Notes under the pieces: model-generated
Seen by the model: only the letters and a program-made list of their open reading frames with translations
What the model was told of the DNA's origin: nothing
Databases searched by the model: none
Position numbers and translations under genes: made by a program
Part shown: piece after piece, positions 23,586 to 33,330 of the stretch
Layout: each line of letters begins with the position of its first letter
How positions within the stretch are numbered: position 1 is the first letter of the stretch
Origin: Thalassotalea nanhaiensis
GTDB taxonomy: Bacteria; Pseudomonadota; Gammaproteobacteria; Enterobacterales; Alteromonadaceae
Length of the DNA stretch: 64,000 nt
Assembly: GCF_031583575.1 (NCBI RefSeq)
Contig: NZ_CP134146.1
Coordinates: 3,224,001-3,288,000, forward strand
Reading direction: 5' to 3'

Positions 23586-24344
23586 TTACCTTGCTCGCAC
23601 CAAGTCATTACGCACGCGCACATTTTGCGTTAAGCTGTGGGTAATAAATGAATCATCGGTTAACTCACCCGTAATGGAAATAATAAACTCTCTTGTTTCT
23701 ACAGTTATATCGCCGGTATTTGGCGTAATAGAGTAACAATCTCGCTCGTCATCATCATCGACTCCATTAGCACCATCATCATCGAGGCCATCCGGTTCGT
23801 TAGAGTTAACACACGCAGAATTTTGAGGGTTAACAGTAAAAGATTTAATTTTATAAATTCTGGGTTCACTAAGGGTTTCCCATCCGCCGGTGTTACAATT
23901 ATCGCCTTTAGTTACAGATGGTGTGGTCAGCATTTCGAGTATTTGCCCATTTAACCTAAATCCAGAGTATTCATCATCATCCAGTTCTCCATCTTCGTCT
24001 TTATCGTAGGCATATACAATACACGAGCCATCAACGTTAGTATTTTCACTCACTACAGTATTATCTGACTTAAATGCTTCTATCGCGGTATCACCTTGCT
24101 GGTTAAATACGTTTTCAGATGCCAGTGAACCTGTTTCAGCCCAAAAACCTGCCCGGCGAATATCACCTGTAACTACTGACATAATTGTCATCAACTGGGT
24201 GTTTAGTTTACTAGTTTTTAGTGTCGTAGCAGTACTGCCGATAACAGCAACATAAACATAAATAACACCCGCTAGCACAATAAGGCCAAAAACCATACTT
24301 AATAGTAATTCGATTAAGGTAAAACCCTTATTGTTTTTTATCAT
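23586..24344 (-). CDS. pilW: PilW-like minor pilin, cluster A
   Basis: 252 residues with the prepilin leader MIKNNKG^FTLIELLLSMVFG and the PilW N-terminal helix (DIRRAGFW is a typical PilW motif). At about residues 114-125 lies DKDEDGELDDDE, which fits a canonical EF-hand calcium loop at positions 1, 3, 5, 6, 8, 9 and 12. A second acidic stretch (LDDDGANGVDDDDERD) follows. The ATG overlaps the fimT stop codon as ATGA, showing translational coupling; an upstream GTG was rejected for that reason. Confidence 0.82.
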   Translation of the reverse strand: MIKNNKGFTLIELLLSMVFGLIVLAGVIYVYVAVIGSTATTLKTSKLNTQLMTIMSVVTGDIRRAGFWAETGSLASENVFNQQGDTAIEAFKSDNTVVSENTNVDGSCIVYAYDKDEDGELDDDEYSGFRLNGQILEMLTTPSVTKGDNCNTGGWETLSEPRIYKIKSFTVNPQNSACVNSNEPDGLDDDGANGVDDDDERDCYSITPNTGDITVETREFIISITGELTDDSFITHSLTQNVRVRNDLVRAR

Positions 24345-24931
24345 GATGATGGACACTCTGAATATTCACTAAAATCTGATGAACACATGGTAACATTACC
24401 AAGCCGTCCCAAACGGACCCAAATGCTTTCCCCTGATGATGAAGTAAATTTAAAAAATCGTCGTGAATCCGCTGTTCCCCTCACAGGATTAAACTCAACT
24501 GAGCCGGAACCATATACTACTAAACTTACATCTTCGTATTCACTTCCGTCGACACGCATTAATACATTGTCTTCTGCAGATACATCATTACCAACTTCTA
24601 CTACTAACACACAAGCATTAGCATCAGTGTTTACAGTTATTGTAGGATTGCAGGTTGTACCTTGGCTTAGTCCATATGACCATGATGTACCGGAGCCGGA
24701 AAAAGATACAAAAATTGGATCATATTTAGGATTTTTTGGATCTAGAATTTTGCCTGACAGTGCTTCTGAACGAGCAAGTTGCAAGTGGGAATACAGTTCT
24801 TCAACGGCGCTTACTAAACGGCGTTTTTTAAATGAATCAATAAAACTAGGCCCAGCAACGCTCGCCAAAATACTCATGATAAGTATTGTGATTAGAATTT
24901 CAATAAGCGTGATGCCTTGTGTTTTTTTCAT
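24341..24931 (-). CDS. fimT: FimT/GspH-like pseudopilin, cluster A
   Basis: 196 residues. The leader MKKTQG^ITLIEILITILIM is followed by the FimT/GspH pattern (SFKKRRLVSAVEELYSHLQLARSEAL) and a beta-rich C-terminal domain with three cysteines. It is the first gene of the leftward minor-pilin operon. The start at 24931 was chosen at the beginning of the prepilin leader; AGGGG lies upstream. FimT/FimU proteins are minor pilins that help start pilus assembly and, in some species, bind DNA. Confidence 0.82.
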   Translation of the reverse strand: MKKTQGITLIEILITILIMSILASVAGPSFIDSFKKRRLVSAVEELYSHLQLARSEALSGKILDPKNPKYDPIFVSFSGSGTSWSYGLSQGTTCNPTITVNTDANACVLVVEVGNDVSAEDNVLMRVDGSEYEDVSLVVYGSGSVEFNPVRGTADSRRFFKFTSSSGESIWVRLGRLGNVTMCSSDFSEYSECPSS

Positions 24932-25286
24932 AGTTTCAATACCCCTGCCAAAGCATTTAGCCTTGATAGCGCTTCCTTTGTATCGCAACGTAATATCCTA
25001 TAATGTGCTTTGTTACTTTATTAGTGTTGTTGTGTATTATAAAAAGATCATCATCCGTTTTAGTTAGTCTAAATTTGAAAACCTTTTCGCACTTACATCT
25101 AAATTTAGCACTAAATGCAACGAACTACTATTTTTTCACTATAAATTCTTAATTTTTTTAGCTTTTAAACCTTAAAAATAGACCTAAAACTGACATAAAC
25201 ACTGATAAATATTAAATATAAATTAGATAAAACCCAGAGTATGAACTATTAATTATTAGTGAATTTAAAAACAAGGATGTGATTAA
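24932..25286. other. 355-bp divergent control region between the two minor-pilin clusters
   Basis: Very A/T-rich, with no open frame. It must hold the promoters for both pilin operons, but no unambiguous -35/-10 pair or riboswitch fold was found by eye. The + strand gene is preceded by AAGGATG. Confidence 0.55.
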
Positions 25287-25829
25287 ATGACTAATTCAAC
25301 AAACTCAGTGTTACTACCTACTTCATTTTCAAAACCTCCCATGTCACTGTCGGCTATGCCCAATATCAATGGTTTTTCATTGATGGAAGTACTGATCACT
25401 ATGATTATTATTTCATTTGGCATGTTAGGTTTGGCAAAATTGCAACTCAATGCCATGGTAGAAGTACAAAGCGCTAGCTATTCAAATAAAGCGGCAAGCT
25501 TTGCCCTGCAAATGACTGAAGCTATTGCGGCAAACCCGACAGCTTTGACTAGTTATCAACTTTCTTCAACTCAACAAGTCACTTCTCAAATCAGTTGCCT
25601 TGCAAATAACTGCACAAGTCCGGAGTTAGCCAAGCACGATGTTAAGTTATGGCAAAGTAACGTTTCAAAGTCATTGCCCTCAGGCCAAGCTGAAATTGAA
25701 GTTACTTCTACTCAGGCAAAAGTAACGGTGCGCTGGGATCAAAACCGTAATGGCTCGACCGGTTTAAATTGTCCGCCGTTAAGTAGTAGCGATTTAGAAT
25801 GTACAACATTCACTCGTACTTTTAGATAA
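25287..25829 (+). CDS. pilV: PilV-like minor pilin, cluster B
   Basis: 180 residues. The prepilin motif PNING^FSLMEVLITMIIISFG lies unusually far from the start, giving a leader of about 29 residues if the first ATG is used. The AAGGATG ribosome binding site supports that ATG; an internal ATG (MPNING) would give a normal short leader. The body has the PilV pattern LGLAKLQLNAMVEVQSASYS. Normal PilV size, unlike its counterpart in cluster A. First gene of the rightward operon, 3 bases before pilW. Confidence 0.8.
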   Translation: MTNSTNSVLLPTSFSKPPMSLSAMPNINGFSLMEVLITMIIISFGMLGLAKLQLNAMVEVQSASYSNKAASFALQMTEAIAANPTALTSYQLSSTQQVTSQISCLANNCTSPELAKHDVKLWQSNVSKSLPSGQAEIEVTSTQAKVTVRWDQNRNGSTGLNCPPLSSSDLECTTFTRTFR

Positions 25830-25832
25830 ATA

Positions 25833-26756
25833 ATGAAAACTTTTCGCGGTGACAAGCACTATGGTTTTACTTTAGTAGAAGTAATGATCTCTTTAACGTT
25901 AGGTTTATTCTTGCTAACGATGAGTATGCAAAGTTTACTCACAATGAACAAAAGCTTTGTAACAATTAAAAGCAGTTCACGGATGCAAGAAACAGCACGA
26001 TTTACCTTCGCATTACTTGAAAATGATCTTAAACAAAGTCGCTACTGGGCACGTAGTTTGGGGTTTGCTAGTTTTTCCGGCAGTGCTGCGCTGACCAATA
26101 TTAACAGCACTAACTGTTTAGAAGATGGAACCACTTGGGGACGCCAACTACAACAACCTATTTTTGCATTAAATAACTCTGCCGTTACGTACGCATGTGT
26201 TAATAATGACAACTATCTGCATGGAGATATATTAACGATTAGATATGCTGATAACCAGTTATTGACCAACTACGATGATGAGCAAATTTACCTACGAAGC
26301 TTGGGCAGTAAACATCGATTATTCGTTGGTAAAGATAGAAACCTGGCAATCAATAATGATTTATCATCACCATTAAGCCAGTTAATTATTGCACATAGTT
26401 TTTTTGTCGCGGATAGCGGCCGTACTTGCAAGGGTGAACTGATCCCAGCGCTGTTTTGGCAAACATTGGTAAATGGCCGACCACAAAAAGAAGAGTTGCT
26501 AGCGGGTGTTGAACAATTTCAACTTCAATTTGCAGTTGATATCGATGTTGATGGCCAACCTGACACCTACCTAAACCCAGATCAGATAACAGGCTGGCAA
26601 AATGTACATAGCGTAAAAGTTGATTTATTGGTGAGAAGCGACTGTCCTGATACTGCTCATTTAGATAATAAAAGCTATCAACTTGCTGATGTTAGCTACC
26701 AAGTTAATGATCATTTTTACCGGCAACAATACCAATATACATTTAATTATCACTAG
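25833..26756 (+). CDS. pilW: PilW-like minor pilin, cluster B
   Basis: 307 residues. The leader MKTFRGDKHYG^FTLVEVMISLTLGLFLLT is followed by the PilW pattern (SSRMQETARFTFALLENDLKQSRYW). A C-terminal segment FAVDIDVDGQPDTYLNPD contains a DxDxDG acidic loop like those in cluster A. Three bases separate it from pilV, so the two are co-transcribed. Confidence 0.82.
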   Translation: MKTFRGDKHYGFTLVEVMISLTLGLFLLTMSMQSLLTMNKSFVTIKSSSRMQETARFTFALLENDLKQSRYWARSLGFASFSGSAALTNINSTNCLEDGTTWGRQLQQPIFALNNSAVTYACVNNDNYLHGDILTIRYADNQLLTNYDDEQIYLRSLGSKHRLFVGKDRNLAINNDLSSPLSQLIIAHSFFVADSGRTCKGELIPALFWQTLVNGRPQKEELLAGVEQFQLQFAVDIDVDGQPDTYLNPDQITGWQNVHSVKVDLLVRSDCPDTAHLDNKSYQLADVSYQVNDHFYRQQYQYTFNYH

Positions 26757-26787
26757 ATAGATTCAACATTAATAAAAGGAGTTATTA

Positions 26788-27288
26788 ATGAAAGTACCTA
26801 TTGCTTTATCACATAAATACCAAGGTTTAGTGTTAGCAACAAACTTACTTATGCTGTTACTCATAACCTTAATAGCGACAACATTATTTAAAAACGCGTT
26901 AAATCAACGCAAAATGGCCAACCATTACCAACGCCAGTTACTGGTTAAAAATAATGCAGAACAAGTAATTGTTGACGCAAAACTGTATGTCAAAAATTTA
27001 CTCGCCTTAAACACAGATTTAACGGTAAATAATACAGGGTATTATGGCAGCGGTGCAGGCTTACTCAATGGTGACATCAATTGGCAAGATAGCAATGATG
27101 TACTGACCAGCGCGAATAATAGTAAATTTGTTCTGACTTACATGGGCGTGCAAGCGAAATTAACTCCGCCAGGTTTAGGTGTTGACCATCACTTGTTCAA
27201 AGTTTTTATCTATAGCCAATTAAATAATGGCGCTGAATATCAGCAGCAACAGTTTTTTGCCATTCCGGTTTTACCTCCATCAGAATAA
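26788..27288 (+). CDS. pilX: PilX-like minor pilin, cluster B
   Basis: 166 residues with one N-terminal helix (YQG^LVLATNLLMLLLITLIATT) and no Glu5, like PilX. The body (KMANHYQRQLLVKNNAEQVIVDAK) matches the start of the PilX domain, but the C-terminal part is short and has no cysteines. A good AAAGGAG ribosome binding site precedes it. Called on position between pilW and pilE and on the N-terminal pattern; weaker than the neighbours. Confidence 0.65.
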   Translation: MKVPIALSHKYQGLVLATNLLMLLLITLIATTLFKNALNQRKMANHYQRQLLVKNNAEQVIVDAKLYVKNLLALNTDLTVNNTGYYGSGAGLLNGDINWQDSNDVLTSANNSKFVLTYMGVQAKLTPPGLGVDHHLFKVFIYSQLNNGAEYQQQQFFAIPVLPPSE

Positions 27289-27297
27289 AGGTAACAA

Positions 27298-27741
27298 ATG
27301 AATATTAACCATAAACTGCTGCTTGGATTTACTTTACTCGAACTTATGATCACGTTAACCATTATTGGCATTATTACAAGCATTGCTTACACAAGCTTTC
27401 AAAGTTATGTACTTAAAGCAAGGCGAATTGATGCTACCGAAACATTAATGAAGTTGGCTGTTGCACAAGAAAGGTTTTATAACCAACACATGTATTACTC
27501 TAACGATATAAGCTCAGCAGCAGGGTTAAATCATCAATCTTTATTAACCAGTGAAGGCTTTTATCAATTGAGCGTTGTTATAAAAACGTATAGCAAGGAT
27601 GGTAAGGACAGTTTTGTTTTAACCGCAAAGGCAATTAATAATCAGGCAAATGATAAAGACTGCATAAGCTTCAGCTTCAATAATTTAACTGTACGTAAAG
27701 CAACGAATAATCAAGGCGTTGAAAATAATGGTTGTTGGTAA
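27298..27741 (+). CDS. pilE: type IV pilin-like protein PilE, cluster B
   Basis: 147 residues. The leader MNINHKLLLG^FTLLELMITLTIIGIIT has Glu at +5, followed by the PilE pattern KARRIDATETLMKLAVAQERFY. Two C-terminal cysteines (DCIS, GCW) could form the D-loop disulfide. Nine bases after pilX with AAAGG as ribosome binding site. Similar in layout to the cluster A PilE (both end in CW), but clearly diverged, so the duplication is old or the two clusters have separate origins. Confidence 0.83.
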   Translation: MNINHKLLLGFTLLELMITLTIIGIITSIAYTSFQSYVLKARRIDATETLMKLAVAQERFYNQHMYYSNDISSAAGLNHQSLLTSEGFYQLSVVIKTYSKDGKDSFVLTAKAINNQANDKDCISFSFNNLTVRKATNNQGVENNGCW

Positions 27742-27757
27742 TTCACCCTTTCACTTT

Positions 27758-28327
27758 TTAACAACTTACATTATCACCCGCGGCATCTTCATGTATGCCA
27801 TTGCCATCACTGTCAGTAGAAAGTCGAATACGGCCAGAGCGAGTAATGATTAATGCTCGATTATATTTTAACGATGGTTCATCTGCGCAAATTCTGAGCG
27901 TACCATTTTGATCCCAGGTAAATCCATTTTGCTGAAATTGGATATAATTTCTATTTTGAAAAGCACGCCAGGTAAGCACTTGACCATTATTAGATTGTTC
28001 GACAACTTCTAATATCACCTCATTATTATTTTTGACATGGTCACGGTTATTGTCGATGAAAAGTAACGCACCTTCTTGCCAACTTTTACCACAACTAAAA
28101 CCATTGCTACTCGGACAAAGCGTTATTATATTGCCACTGGTTATTGCTGCTTGCCGTGCATGATTTAATACTAACAACCATTTATCCACTTCTGATTTTA
28201 TATGATAACGCTGTATCAATTCATGATAGCTCGGCATACCTATGGTGAGTAATGATGAGATGATCGCAATAGTGACCATAAGTTCTATAAGAGAAAAAGC
28301 AGATACATCCTTGTTTAAAACTTTCAT
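27758..28327 (-). CDS. fimT: FimT/GspH-like pseudopilin, cluster B
   Basis: 189 residues. The leader NKDVSA^FSLIELMVTIAIISS has Ala rather than Gly before the cleavage site. The GspH/FimT domain follows (VDKWLLVLNHARQAAITSGNIITLCPS). The C-terminus has DSDGNGIHEDAAGD, an acidic loop, and cysteines at CPS, SCGK, ICAD and SC. Transcribed against pilE with only 16 bases between stop codons. The ribosome binding site CAGGAGGCC is strong. It probably completes the cluster B set even though it is on the other strand. Confidence 0.8.
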   Translation of the reverse strand: MKVLNKDVSAFSLIELMVTIAIISSLLTIGMPSYHELIQRYHIKSEVDKWLLVLNHARQAAITSGNIITLCPSSNGFSCGKSWQEGALLFIDNNRDHVKNNNEVILEVVEQSNNGQVLTWRAFQNRNYIQFQQNGFTWDQNGTLRICADEPSLKYNRALIITRSGRIRLSTDSDGNGIHEDAAGDNVSC

Positions 28328-28404
28328 TGTGGCCTCCTGCCAAAAAGTAATATTAACAAGTAAAGTATAGGCAATAATTACAATTGTAGAGCCCTAAAAA
28401 CAAA

Positions 28405-28426
28405 TATACCCGCTAGTGCGGGTATG
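28405..28426 (-). terminator. terminator after ispH
   Basis: An 8-bp stem (ATACCCGC 28406-28413 with GCGGGTAT 28418-28425) and a TAGT loop. On the minus strand it is followed by ATTTGTTTTT, a moderate T-rich tail. Confidence 0.6.
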
Positions 28427-28451
28427 TTTAAAAATGATATCAAAAATATTG

Positions 28452-29381
28452 TTATCTAAGTTCGGCTGGTACCGCAAATACCGTTGTTTCTTCACGACCG
28501 GGGTTTTCAATAACCACTTTGCCACCAAGTGTTTTTAACTTTTCGACAACTTGAGCAACAAGGACCTCTGGCGCGGAAGCTCCAGCTGTTACTCCTATTT
28601 TTTCAATGCCATCTAGCCAGGTTGATTCAATATCATCTGCACCATCGATTAGGTACGAGGTTGTGCCTAACTTTTCGGATAATTCACGTAAACGATTCGA
28701 ATTTGAACTATTTTTTGCACCAACAACTAACAGCAAATCAGCTTTACTTGCCATAGAGCGTACCGCATCTTGACGGTTTTGTGTTGCATAACAAATATCG
28801 TCTTTACGCGGCCCGGCAATATTAGGGAATTTTGCACGAAGAGCGTCTACAACTTCAGATGTATCGTCGACTGATAATGTTGTTTGTGAGCAATGAAATA
28901 ACACATCTGAGTTTTTAACCTCTAAATGTGCCACATCTTCTACAGACTCGACTAAATAAATGCCACCAGTCTCAGATTCGTATTGGCCCATAGTGCCTTC
29001 GACTTCAGGGTGTCCGGCATGACCTATCAAAATACATTCATGATTTTTGCGAGAAGCACGAGTAACTTCCATATGCACTTTCGTTACTAATGGGCATGTA
29101 GCATCAAAAACTTTCAAACCTCTATCTTTAGCATTTTGACGAACAGCTTTAGATACGCCATGAGCAGAAAATATAACCGTCATATCGTCCGGCACTTCGT
29201 TAAGAGATTCAACAAAAACAGCGCCACGCTTTTTTAAGCCATCGACCACAAATTTGTTATGCACAACTTCATGACGAACATAAATAGGTGCGTCAAATAA
29301 ATCAAGCGCTCTATCAACAATACTAATTGCTCTATCAACGCCGGCACAAAAACCGCGAGGGTTTGCTAATATAATTTCCAT
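28452..29381 (-). CDS. ispH: 4-hydroxy-3-methylbut-2-enyl diphosphate reductase
   Basis: 309 residues, the normal size. The three cysteine ligands of the iron-sulfur cluster are visible in [10 protein letters not shown] (Cys12), [11 protein letters not shown] and [10 protein letters not shown]. It performs the last step of the MEP isoprenoid pathway, giving IPP and DMAPP. It is the last gene of ribF-ileS-lspA-fkpB-ispH, the order found in E. coli. Confidence 0.97.
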   Translation of the reverse strand: MEIILANPRGFCAGVDRAISIVDRALDLFDAPIYVRHEVVHNKFVVDGLKKRGAVFVESLNEVPDDMTVIFSAHGVSKAVRQNAKDRGLKVFDATCPLVTKVHMEVTRASRKNHECILIGHAGHPEVEGTMGQYESETGGIYLVESVEDVAHLEVKNSDVLFHCSQTTLSVDDTSEVVDALRAKFPNIAGPRKDDICYATQNRQDAVRSMASKADLLLVVGAKNSSNSNRLRELSEKLGTTSYLIDGADDIESTWLDGIEKIGVTAGASAPEVLVAQVVEKLKTLGGKVVIENPGREETTVFAVPAELR

Positions 29382-29399
29382 CAGTTCTTTCTTAAAAGT

Positions 29400-29849
29400 T
29401 TATAAAATGTCGACAACGTCAACTGCAAAAGTAATATCTTGACCAGCCAATGGATGGTTAAAATCTACTGTAACAGATAAATCGTTTACTTCACGAATGA
29501 TACCCGGTATTTCACCGCCAGGTTGAGTAAAGGTTACGATACTTCCAACTTCAGCGGGAGTCTCACTATTAAACTTTTGACGGTCTAAATAATGAATATT
29601 TTCAGGGTTAACATCACCAAACGCATCTTTTGCTGCTAACGTAAACTCTTTAGAGTCACCTTGACTCAAGCCAAGTAATTGTTGTTCAAAAGCAGGGGAT
29701 AAACTTTGATCGCCCATATTAACTTTAGCAGGTTTGTTGTTAACTTTCGTGCTATCTGCTGCTGAACCATCAGAAAGTTTCATGGTGATATGCATTAAAA
29801 TGCTAGAATCCGCAACAATTGTTTTCATGCTTTTTGTCTCATCAGACAT
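29400..29849 (-). CDS. fkpB: FKBP-type peptidyl-prolyl isomerase, SlpA type
   Basis: 149 residues with the SlpA/FkpB pattern: an FKBP half-domain, an inserted IF (chaperone) domain (FGDVNPENIHYLDRQKF) and the FKBP end (VDFNHPLAGQDITFAVDVVDI). Cytoplasmic, no signal peptide. It catalyses proline isomerisation and has chaperone activity. One base separates it from lspA upstream, so the two are coupled. Confidence 0.92.
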   Translation of the reverse strand: MSDETKSMKTIVADSSILMHITMKLSDGSAADSTKVNNKPAKVNMGDQSLSPAFEQQLLGLSQGDSKEFTLAAKDAFGDVNPENIHYLDRQKFNSETPAEVGSIVTFTQPGGEIPGIIREVNDLSVTVDFNHPLAGQDITFAVDVVDIL

Positions 29850-29850
29850 A

Positions 29851-30399
29851 CTACTTTACTCCAGAATCTTTAGTTTCAGATTCGATATTTTTTTCACTTG
29901 GCTCTACACCATTTTTACTATCGCGAAAAGCATCTAAAATCATTAAGCCTGCACCGACAAATATGGCAGAGTCTGCAACATTAAACGCTGGCCAATGTTT
30001 ATTACCTACATAAAAATCTAAGAAGTCGATAACATAACCAAACATCATACGATCAATTAAATTGCCTACCGCACCACTTAATATTAACGCGAAAGATATA
30101 GCAATAAGTTTGTCTTGTTTAGGCGTTTTCGCCATCCATACAACAAGTAATATACTTACCACACCTGCGATAGCTGTGAAGAACCAACGTTGCCAGCCAC
30201 CTTGATCAGCTAAAAAGCTAAAGGCGGCACCGGGATTATGTACGTATGTTAAATTAAAAAACGGCAAGACGTTAATTGATTCGCGGTAATCCATTAATGC
30301 GACAACAGACTGTTTAGTTAGCTGATCTAAAATTAGCATTACGATTGCTAACCACAGCCAGCGCAAGCCGGTATTAGAGAATAAATTTTTTGCAGACAT
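29851..30399 (-). CDS. lspA: lipoprotein signal peptidase
   Basis: 182 residues with four membrane helices. The catalytic aspartates lie in GNLIDRMMFGYVIDFLDFY and FNVADSAIFVGA. It removes signal peptides from diacylated prolipoproteins such as those encoded by bamD and the cyclophilin gene in this window. The polar C-terminal tail (about 25 residues, SEKNIESETKDSGVK) is a little longer than in E. coli. Confidence 0.95.
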   Translation of the reverse strand: MSAKNLFSNTGLRWLWLAIVMLILDQLTKQSVVALMDYRESINVLPFFNLTYVHNPGAAFSFLADQGGWQRWFFTAIAGVVSILLVVWMAKTPKQDKLIAISFALILSGAVGNLIDRMMFGYVIDFLDFYVGNKHWPAFNVADSAIFVGAGLMILDAFRDSKNGVEPSEKNIESETKDSGVK

Positions 30400-30482
30400 A
30401 CAACTATAAAACCTTAGATAGCTGCGCTCTATTTACCCATCACAAGTGACGAATAAAAAGTGACGCAGCAGAATTATTCACA

Positions 30483-33305
30483 TTAAGCAAACTGACGAGC
30501 TTCGCCTTCACCATCGATATTAGTAATACAACGACCACACAAATCGCTGTGCGCTTCGCTTTGACCAACATCAAGAGTGTAGTGCCAACAACGTTCACAT
30601 TTAGTACCAGTAGAAGCTGCAATGGCTAACCATAAACCATTTACTTCGGTCGCTACGCTACCTTCAGGCTGCTCGTCAACAACGATAACTGTCGCAGCAG
30701 ATGTGATCAGAGCAAAGCGTAATTCATCGCCTACTGTAAGTAACTTATCGGCCAACTCTTGAGTTGCAAATAAGGTTACGTCAGCTTGTAATGTTGCACC
30801 AACAATTTCATCGCGGCGGGCTTGCTCTAACGCTTTGTTAACTTCAGTACGAACATCTAATAAGCTAGACCAGAAGTCATTATTTAACGGCGCATCTTGG
30901 GCAAGTTTAGTTAAGCCATCAAACCATACACCGGTAAACACGAATTCATCACGTTCGCCAGGTAAGGCTGACCAAATTTCTTGTGCGGTAAATGACAAAA
31001 TTGGTGCCATCCAACGAACCATCGCCTCAGCAATAAGGAATAACGCCGTTTGACATGAACGACGAGCTAAACCATCAGTTTTAGCCGTATATTGTCTGTC
31101 TTTAATGATGTCTAAGTAGAAACCACCAAGCTCATTAGTACAGAAGTTCATGATTTTGCTTACCACAACACTAAATTCGTAGTTGTCATAAGCTGTAATA
31201 ATTTCTTCTTGTAAATCGGCAGCTTTACCAACCACCCAGCGATCTAAAGCCACCATATCTTCTAAAGCAACAGAATGTTTAGTTGGTTCAAAACCGTTGA
31301 TATTGGCTAATAAGAATCGTGAAGTATTACGAATACGACGATAAGCGTCTGCTTGACGCTTAAAGATTTCATCAGAAACAGTAATTTCTTGCGTGTAGTT
31401 AACCGATGCTACCCATAAACGTAAGATGTCAGCACCAAGTTTACCGGTGATTTCTTTTGGCATTACCACGTTGCCTAAAGACTTAGACATTTTATGGCCA
31501 TTAACATCAACAGTAAAACCGTGCGTTAATACTTCTTTGTACGGCGCTTTACCATTCATGGCAACCGACGATATCATTGATGACATAAACCAACCACGAT
31601 GTTGATCGCTACCTTCTAGATATAAGTCCGCAGTAGAATCAAACTCTTCACGGGCATCAACTACAGAGTAATGTGACACACCTGAGTCAAACCATACGTC
31701 GAGGGTATCAGGAACTTTTACATATTCTTTTGCATCGTCGCCAATTAATTCTTGGGCGTCTAAATCAAACCAGGCTTGAATACCTTGTTCTTCAACTTTT
31801 AAAGCAACTTGCTCAAGCAATTCAATCGCTTTTGGATGTAAAGCACCAGTATCTTTATGCACAAATAAAGCAATTGGTACACCCCAAGTACGTTGACGTG
31901 AAATACACCAATCAGGACGACCTTCTACCATTTTTTCAATACGGCTTTGACCCCAATCAGGGATCCATTTTGTTTGTTCAATTTCTTTTAACGACTCTTC
32001 ACGCAAACCTTTTTGATCCATGCTGATAAACCACTGCGGCGTAGCACGGAAAATAATTGGCGTTTTGTGTCTCCAACAATGTGGGTAAGAGTGCTCGTAT
32101 GCATGGTGATGCATTAAAGAGCCGTGCTCTTTTAAGATTTCAACAACACTGTCGTTAGCTTTGAATACATGCTGACCAGCAAGTAATGGTGTATCTGGTA
32201 AGTAAACACCATTAGCGCCAACAGGGTTGGCAACTTCTAGATTATAGGTACGACCAACATTGAAATCGTCAACACCATGACCAGGAGCTGTATGTACACA
32301 ACCAGTACCTGAATCGGTGGTAACATGATCACCTAAGATAACCGGTACGGTAAAGTCATAGAACGGGTGATTTACTTGAATATTTTCTAGAGCACTACCG
32401 TCACAAAAACCTAGTGCGTGGTATTTATCAATACCAAATCTGTCCATACAGTCAGCAACTAAGTCTGATCCTAAAATCAAACGTTGCGGGCCTTGCTCAC
32501 TTTCAACTTGCACAAGCGTGTATTGTAACTCAGGGTGAACAGATACTGCGCGGTTAGCCGGTAATGTCCAAGGCGTGGTAGTCCAAATAACAATTGCAAT
32601 TTGTCCTTCACCTTCGTGCCCTTCTGGGTGTGAGAATAAGTCAGCAACCGAGTCTTCTGCTGTAAATTTAACATCGATAGCCGGAGAGAATTTATCCTGA
32701 TATTCAACTTCTGCTTCTGCAAGTGCAGATCCACAATCTGTACACCAATGCACAGGTTTAAAACCTTGGTGCAAATGGCCGTTTTCAGTGATTTTACCTA
32801 ATGCTCGAATAATATTAGCTTCAGTTTTAAAATCCATGGTTAAATAAGGATTATCCCAATCACCAAACACACCTAAACGTTTAAAGTCTTCGCGTTGACC
32901 GTCAACTTGCTTTAATGCATATTCACGACACTTTTGACGAAACTCTGCTGAGTTAAGTTTTTTACCTGGCTTACCCCATTTTTTTTCTACCACTAATTCA
33001 ATTGGTAAACCGTGACAATCCCAACCTGGGATGTATGGAGAGTTAAAGTCAGATAACGTTTTTGCTTTAACAATAACGTCTTTTAAAATTTTATTTACCG
33101 CGTGGCCTAAATGAATATTGCCGTTTGCATACGGAGGTCCGTCATGCAGAATAAATGATTTTTTGCCTTTTTTTGCCGCGCGAATTTGACCGTATAAATC
33201 TTTATCGGCCCATTCTTTTAGCATTTTTGGTTCACGTTGAGGTAAACCGCCACGCATTGGAAACGCGGTATCTGGTAAATTTAAAGTATGTTTATAATCA
33301 CTCAT
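30483..33305 (-). CDS. ileS: isoleucyl-tRNA synthetase
   Basis: 940 residues, standard bacterial size. Class I signatures are [12 protein letters not shown] (HLGH at 65-68) and [12 protein letters not shown] (about residue 605). The editing domain ([15 protein letters not shown]) and the C-terminal zinc finger (CERCWHY ... CGRC) are intact. It charges tRNA-Ile and edits valine. Located between ribF and lspA as in E. coli. Confidence 0.97.
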   Translation of the reverse strand: MSDYKHTLNLPDTAFPMRGGLPQREPKMLKEWADKDLYGQIRAAKKGKKSFILHDGPPYANGNIHLGHAVNKILKDVIVKAKTLSDFNSPYIPGWDCHGLPIELVVEKKWGKPGKKLNSAEFRQKCREYALKQVDGQREDFKRLGVFGDWDNPYLTMDFKTEANIIRALGKITENGHLHQGFKPVHWCTDCGSALAEAEVEYQDKFSPAIDVKFTAEDSVADLFSHPEGHEGEGQIAIVIWTTTPWTLPANRAVSVHPELQYTLVQVESEQGPQRLILGSDLVADCMDRFGIDKYHALGFCDGSALENIQVNHPFYDFTVPVILGDHVTTDSGTGCVHTAPGHGVDDFNVGRTYNLEVANPVGANGVYLPDTPLLAGQHVFKANDSVVEILKEHGSLMHHHAYEHSYPHCWRHKTPIIFRATPQWFISMDQKGLREESLKEIEQTKWIPDWGQSRIEKMVEGRPDWCISRQRTWGVPIALFVHKDTGALHPKAIELLEQVALKVEEQGIQAWFDLDAQELIGDDAKEYVKVPDTLDVWFDSGVSHYSVVDAREEFDSTADLYLEGSDQHRGWFMSSMISSVAMNGKAPYKEVLTHGFTVDVNGHKMSKSLGNVVMPKEITGKLGADILRLWVASVNYTQEITVSDEIFKRQADAYRRIRNTSRFLLANINGFEPTKHSVALEDMVALDRWVVGKAADLQEEIITAYDNYEFSVVVSKIMNFCTNELGGFYLDIIKDRQYTAKTDGLARRSCQTALFLIAEAMVRWMAPILSFTAQEIWSALPGERDEFVFTGVWFDGLTKLAQDAPLNNDFWSSLLDVRTEVNKALEQARRDEIVGATLQADVTLFATQELADKLLTVGDELRFALITSAATVIVVDEQPEGSVATEVNGLWLAIAASTGTKCERCWHYTLDVGQSEAHSDLCGRCITNIDGEGEARQFA

Positions 33306-33330
33306 TGAATCATTTATCCGTTAATATTAC

